From the NCBI GenBank assembly GCA_013415795.1, contig JAAEEL010000060.1:1-6047 (forward strand): DNA of 6,047 nt, written 5' to 3'. This document shows, piece by piece, positions 4,272 through 6,047 of the stretch (position 1 is the stretch's first letter; the number at the start of each line of letters is the position of its first letter). The stretch is from Methanocellales archaeon. GTDB taxonomy: Archaea; Halobacteriota; UBA148. The translations under genes and the position numbers were made by a program. The notes beneath the pieces were generated by a model. That model had not been told where the DNA came from. It searched no databases and worked only from the letters and a program-made list of their open reading frames with translations.

Positions 4272-6047
4272 ATGAAAAAAACGAAAGAAAGCTTGGGAAG
4301 GAGAGTAGTTACGGTTTCTGTAATGGTAATGATAACGGTGAGCGTTTTTACGATAGTAATTTCGATGAATGCTGGTGCTGTTGTCATACCACCAAGTTCA
4401 ACTATTGAAAAACTCGTATTCGCCTCGGATAGGAGCGGTAACTGGGATGTCTGGATGATGAATCTTAATGGTACTGAGCTAGAACAGCTTACGACCGACC
4501 CTGCTAATGACTTTGAGCCGAAAATTTCGCCCGATGGAAAAAAAGTTGCTTTCACTTCACTTCGAAATGGTAATCCAGATATTTGTATTCTTGATTTGCA
4601 AACAGGTATTTTGAAGCAGTTAACTACAGATAATCCAGAATTTGATATGCAACCTACTTGGTCCCCTGATTCAGCAGAAATCGCTTTTGCCTCAAGAAGA
4701 GGAGGATATGATGCTATTTGGAAAATATCTGTTTCGGGCGGAACAGCAACTCAGGTAACATTCCCAACTATGGCTACGCCCTCTGAGAGGGATATTTCTC
4801 CTGATTGGAGTCCTGATGGTGACCACATCATATTTCAGTCTACAGAAGGTCACAATGATCGGTGGGCAATCTGGGAAGTATCTCTTATCGACGGAACAGA
4901 AAAGCAAATTATCGAATTCTTTGGCAATGAGTACAACCCAGTTTACTCCCCAGACGGAACACGTATTGCATGGAATCACTGGCTAGGCTCTTTCTCACCC
5001 TACACGAATATTTGGCAGGCGGACGCTGACGGGGGCAATCGTGAGCAACTTACTTTCGGTAATTTCATGGACGAATATCCTTATTGGTCTCCAAATGGAA
5101 CCCAAATTGTTTTTCAGTCAAATCGAGGCGGGATCTTGAGCATTTGGGTCATAAATATATATGGATTTGATCTGACATGGCTCAAAATTGGCGGCTCAAG
5201 TAGAGAGCCAAATTGGGAGTTTAGATATATAGACACTACAGAACCACTGGCACCCATGATATCATCCCCAACACACCCGAAAGAGGACAACTTATACAAC
5301 AATAACGACCCATTGTTTATATGGATGCCTCCGTCTGATCCTTCTGGAATTTTAGGCTACAGCTATAACATCGATCATTATCCGTCAACAACGCCGGATA
5401 CATCTGTTGATACGACGACGAACTCTAAGTCCTACGCAAATGTGAAAGATGGAACCTGGTACTTCCACGTAAGAGCACAGGACAAGGCGGGAAACATGGG
5501 AATACAGGGTTCATATCAGTTCAATATCGACACAATCAAACCCGCTTCTAATGTGGACGCGTTATCTCCAACACAAAAAACAACCTCTTTCACAGTTAGC
5601 TGGACTGGCTCTGACACAGGCGGTTCTGATTTGAAATGGTATGATATCCAGTATAAAGACGGCCTCAATGGAACTTGGACTGATTGGAAAACCCAAACAG
5701 CATCAACGTCAGCTATATTTGGTCCAAATTATCCGTTAACTGTTCAGTCCGGTCATACATATTATTTCCAATCGAGAGCCCAAGATAATGCCGGAAATTG
5801 GGAAAAATATGCAGGAGGAAAAGGAGATGCAAACACTGTTATCAACGCACTGGAGCCGACACCAGCACTAACGCCAATACCCACTATAGCACCCACCCCA
5901 CAGCCAACACCAGCACTAACGCCAATACCTACAATAGTACATACTCCTAGGCCAACGCCACCACCAGCACCAATGCCATTACCACGGATATCAGGATTTG
6001 AGGTAGAATTCGCAATTGTAGGATTGTTGGCAGCAGCATATCTTTTG
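4272..6047 (+). CDS. secreted TolB/PD40-type beta-propeller surface protein with FN3-like domains (3' end outside window)
   Basis: Open for 592 codons to the window edge. Residues 1-35 form a Sec signal: MKKTKESLGRR, then hydrophobic 12-31. Residues 47-317 form a six-bladed propeller with PD40-type S-P-D/N-G or related motifs: blade 1 FASDRSGNWDVW (50-61), then SPDG/SPDS/SPNG at 86-89, 131-134, 180-183, 226-229 and 273-276, with QLT ends at 72-74, 116-118 and 259-261. The REPNWEF at 311-317 probably closes the ring. Two Ig/FN3-like domains follow (about 322-420 and 422-524), sharing RAQDKAGN/RAQDNAGN (401-408, 502-509). Residues 529-572 are a Thr/Pro-rich linker, then SGFEVEFAIVGLLAAAYLL (574-592), which resembles a PGF-CTERM signal; the expected Arg cluster would lie past the edge. 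Inferred role: exported cell-surface binding or scaffolding protein; the ligand is unknown. The start at 4272 is the first ATG after the in-frame TAA at 4263. AGGAG touches it directly, an abnormally short SD spacing. Confidence 0.9.
   Translation, partial: MKKTKESLGRRVVTVSVMVMITVSVFTIVISMNAGAVVIPPSSTIEKLVFASDRSGNWDVWMMNLNGTELEQLTTDPANDFEPKISPDGKKVAFTSLRNGNPDICILDLQTGILKQLTTDNPEFDMQPTWSPDSAEIAFASRRGGYDAIWKISVSGGTATQVTFPTMATPSERDISPDWSPDGDHIIFQSTEGHNDRWAIWEVSLIDGTEKQIIEFFGNEYNPVYSPDGTRIAWNHWLGSFSPYTNIWQADADGGNREQLTFGNFMDEYPYWSPNGTQIVFQSNRGGILSIWVINIYGFDLTWLKIGGSSREPNWEFRYIDTTEPLAPMISSPTHPKEDNLYNNNDPLFIWMPPSDPSGILGYSYNIDHYPSTTPDTSVDTTTNSKSYANVKDGTWYFHVRAQDKAGNMGIQGSYQFNIDTIKPASNVDALSPTQKTTSFTVSWTGSDTGGSDLKWYDIQYKDGLNGTWTDWKTQTASTSAIFGPNYPLTVQSGHTYYFQSRAQDNAGNWEKYAGGKGDANTVINALEPTPALTPIPTIAPTPQPTPALTPIPTIVHTPRPTPPPAPMPLPRISGFEVEFAIVGLLAAAYLL
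5856..5951 (+). repeat. two tandem 48-bp units encoding a Thr/Pro-rich linker
   Basis: Units 5856-5903 and 5904-5951 encode PTPALTPIPTIAPTPQ and PTPALTPIPTIVHTPR. A third, degenerate unit (PTPPPAPMPLPR) follows to about 5987. The first 11 residues of both units are identical and the DNA differs at few positions, so the duplication is recent or maintained. It forms an extended, probably glycosylated stalk between the folded domains and the C-terminal anchor. Confidence 0.8.
5991..6047 (+). other. PGF-CTERM-like surface sorting signal (truncated by window edge)
   Basis: SGF followed by EVEF and a hydrophobic stretch (AIVGLLAAAYLL) after a Pro-rich linker is the layout of PGF-CTERM signals processed by archaeosortase A in euryarchaea. 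The family's first residue is normally Pro; here it is Ser. The basic cluster that should follow lies beyond the window, so the tripartite signal cannot be completed. Confidence 0.65.

Noticed and set aside
4151..4555. 134-aa ORF on the - strand
   Set aside because: It is antisense to the signal, propeller start and leader ORF of the + strand surface protein, has no promoter or RBS, and its composition reads like a complement shadow.

Overview
The window looks like a stretch of a euryarchaeal chromosome. Three things point this way: arginine is coded mostly by AGA/AGG; promoters are archaeal-style (BRE plus AT-rich TATA box, short leaders); and a secreted protein at the right edge ends in what looks like an archaeal PGF-CTERM-type sorting signal. 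DNA gyrase is known from several euryarchaeal lineages that acquired it from bacteria (Methanomicrobia, Archaeoglobi, haloarchaea). A methanomicrobial or related lineage fits best, but this is inference and no species can be named from the sequence.

Layout. Positions 1-3205 hold the 3' part of gyrB and a complete gyrA, overlapping by 8 bp and co-transcribed on the + strand. Positions 3206-4115 are visibly more AT-rich. They hold a possible small - strand ORF running antisense into the gyrA end (3105-3353), a perfect inverted repeat with a T-run (3421-3440), and a convincing small four-helix membrane protein on the - strand (3532-3837). Next comes a divergent intergenic region (about 3838-4115) with candidate promoters on both strands, a 9-bp inverted repeat, three further small hairpins and a terminator-like hairpin with a T-run.

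From 4102 onward the + strand carries a chain of short ORFs: a 5-codon ORF, then a 49-aa ORF with a signal-peptide-like start. They lead into a large gene from 4272 that stays open to the window edge (592 codons, no stop). Its product has a signal sequence, a six-bladed TolB/PD40-type beta-propeller, two Ig/FN3-like domains, a Thr/Pro-rich repeated linker and a C-terminal SGF... hydrophobic segment. That architecture describes a cell-surface protein exported by Sec and probably anchored by an archaeosortase.

GyrB and GyrA form one functional A2B2 enzyme. Nothing in the sequence ties the surface protein or the small membrane protein to gyrase. They appear to be separate transcription units in an accessory region next to a housekeeping operon. 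The least explained parts are the structured intergenic region 3885-4060, the chained leader ORFs 4102-4265 and the antisense ORF at the gyrA end.
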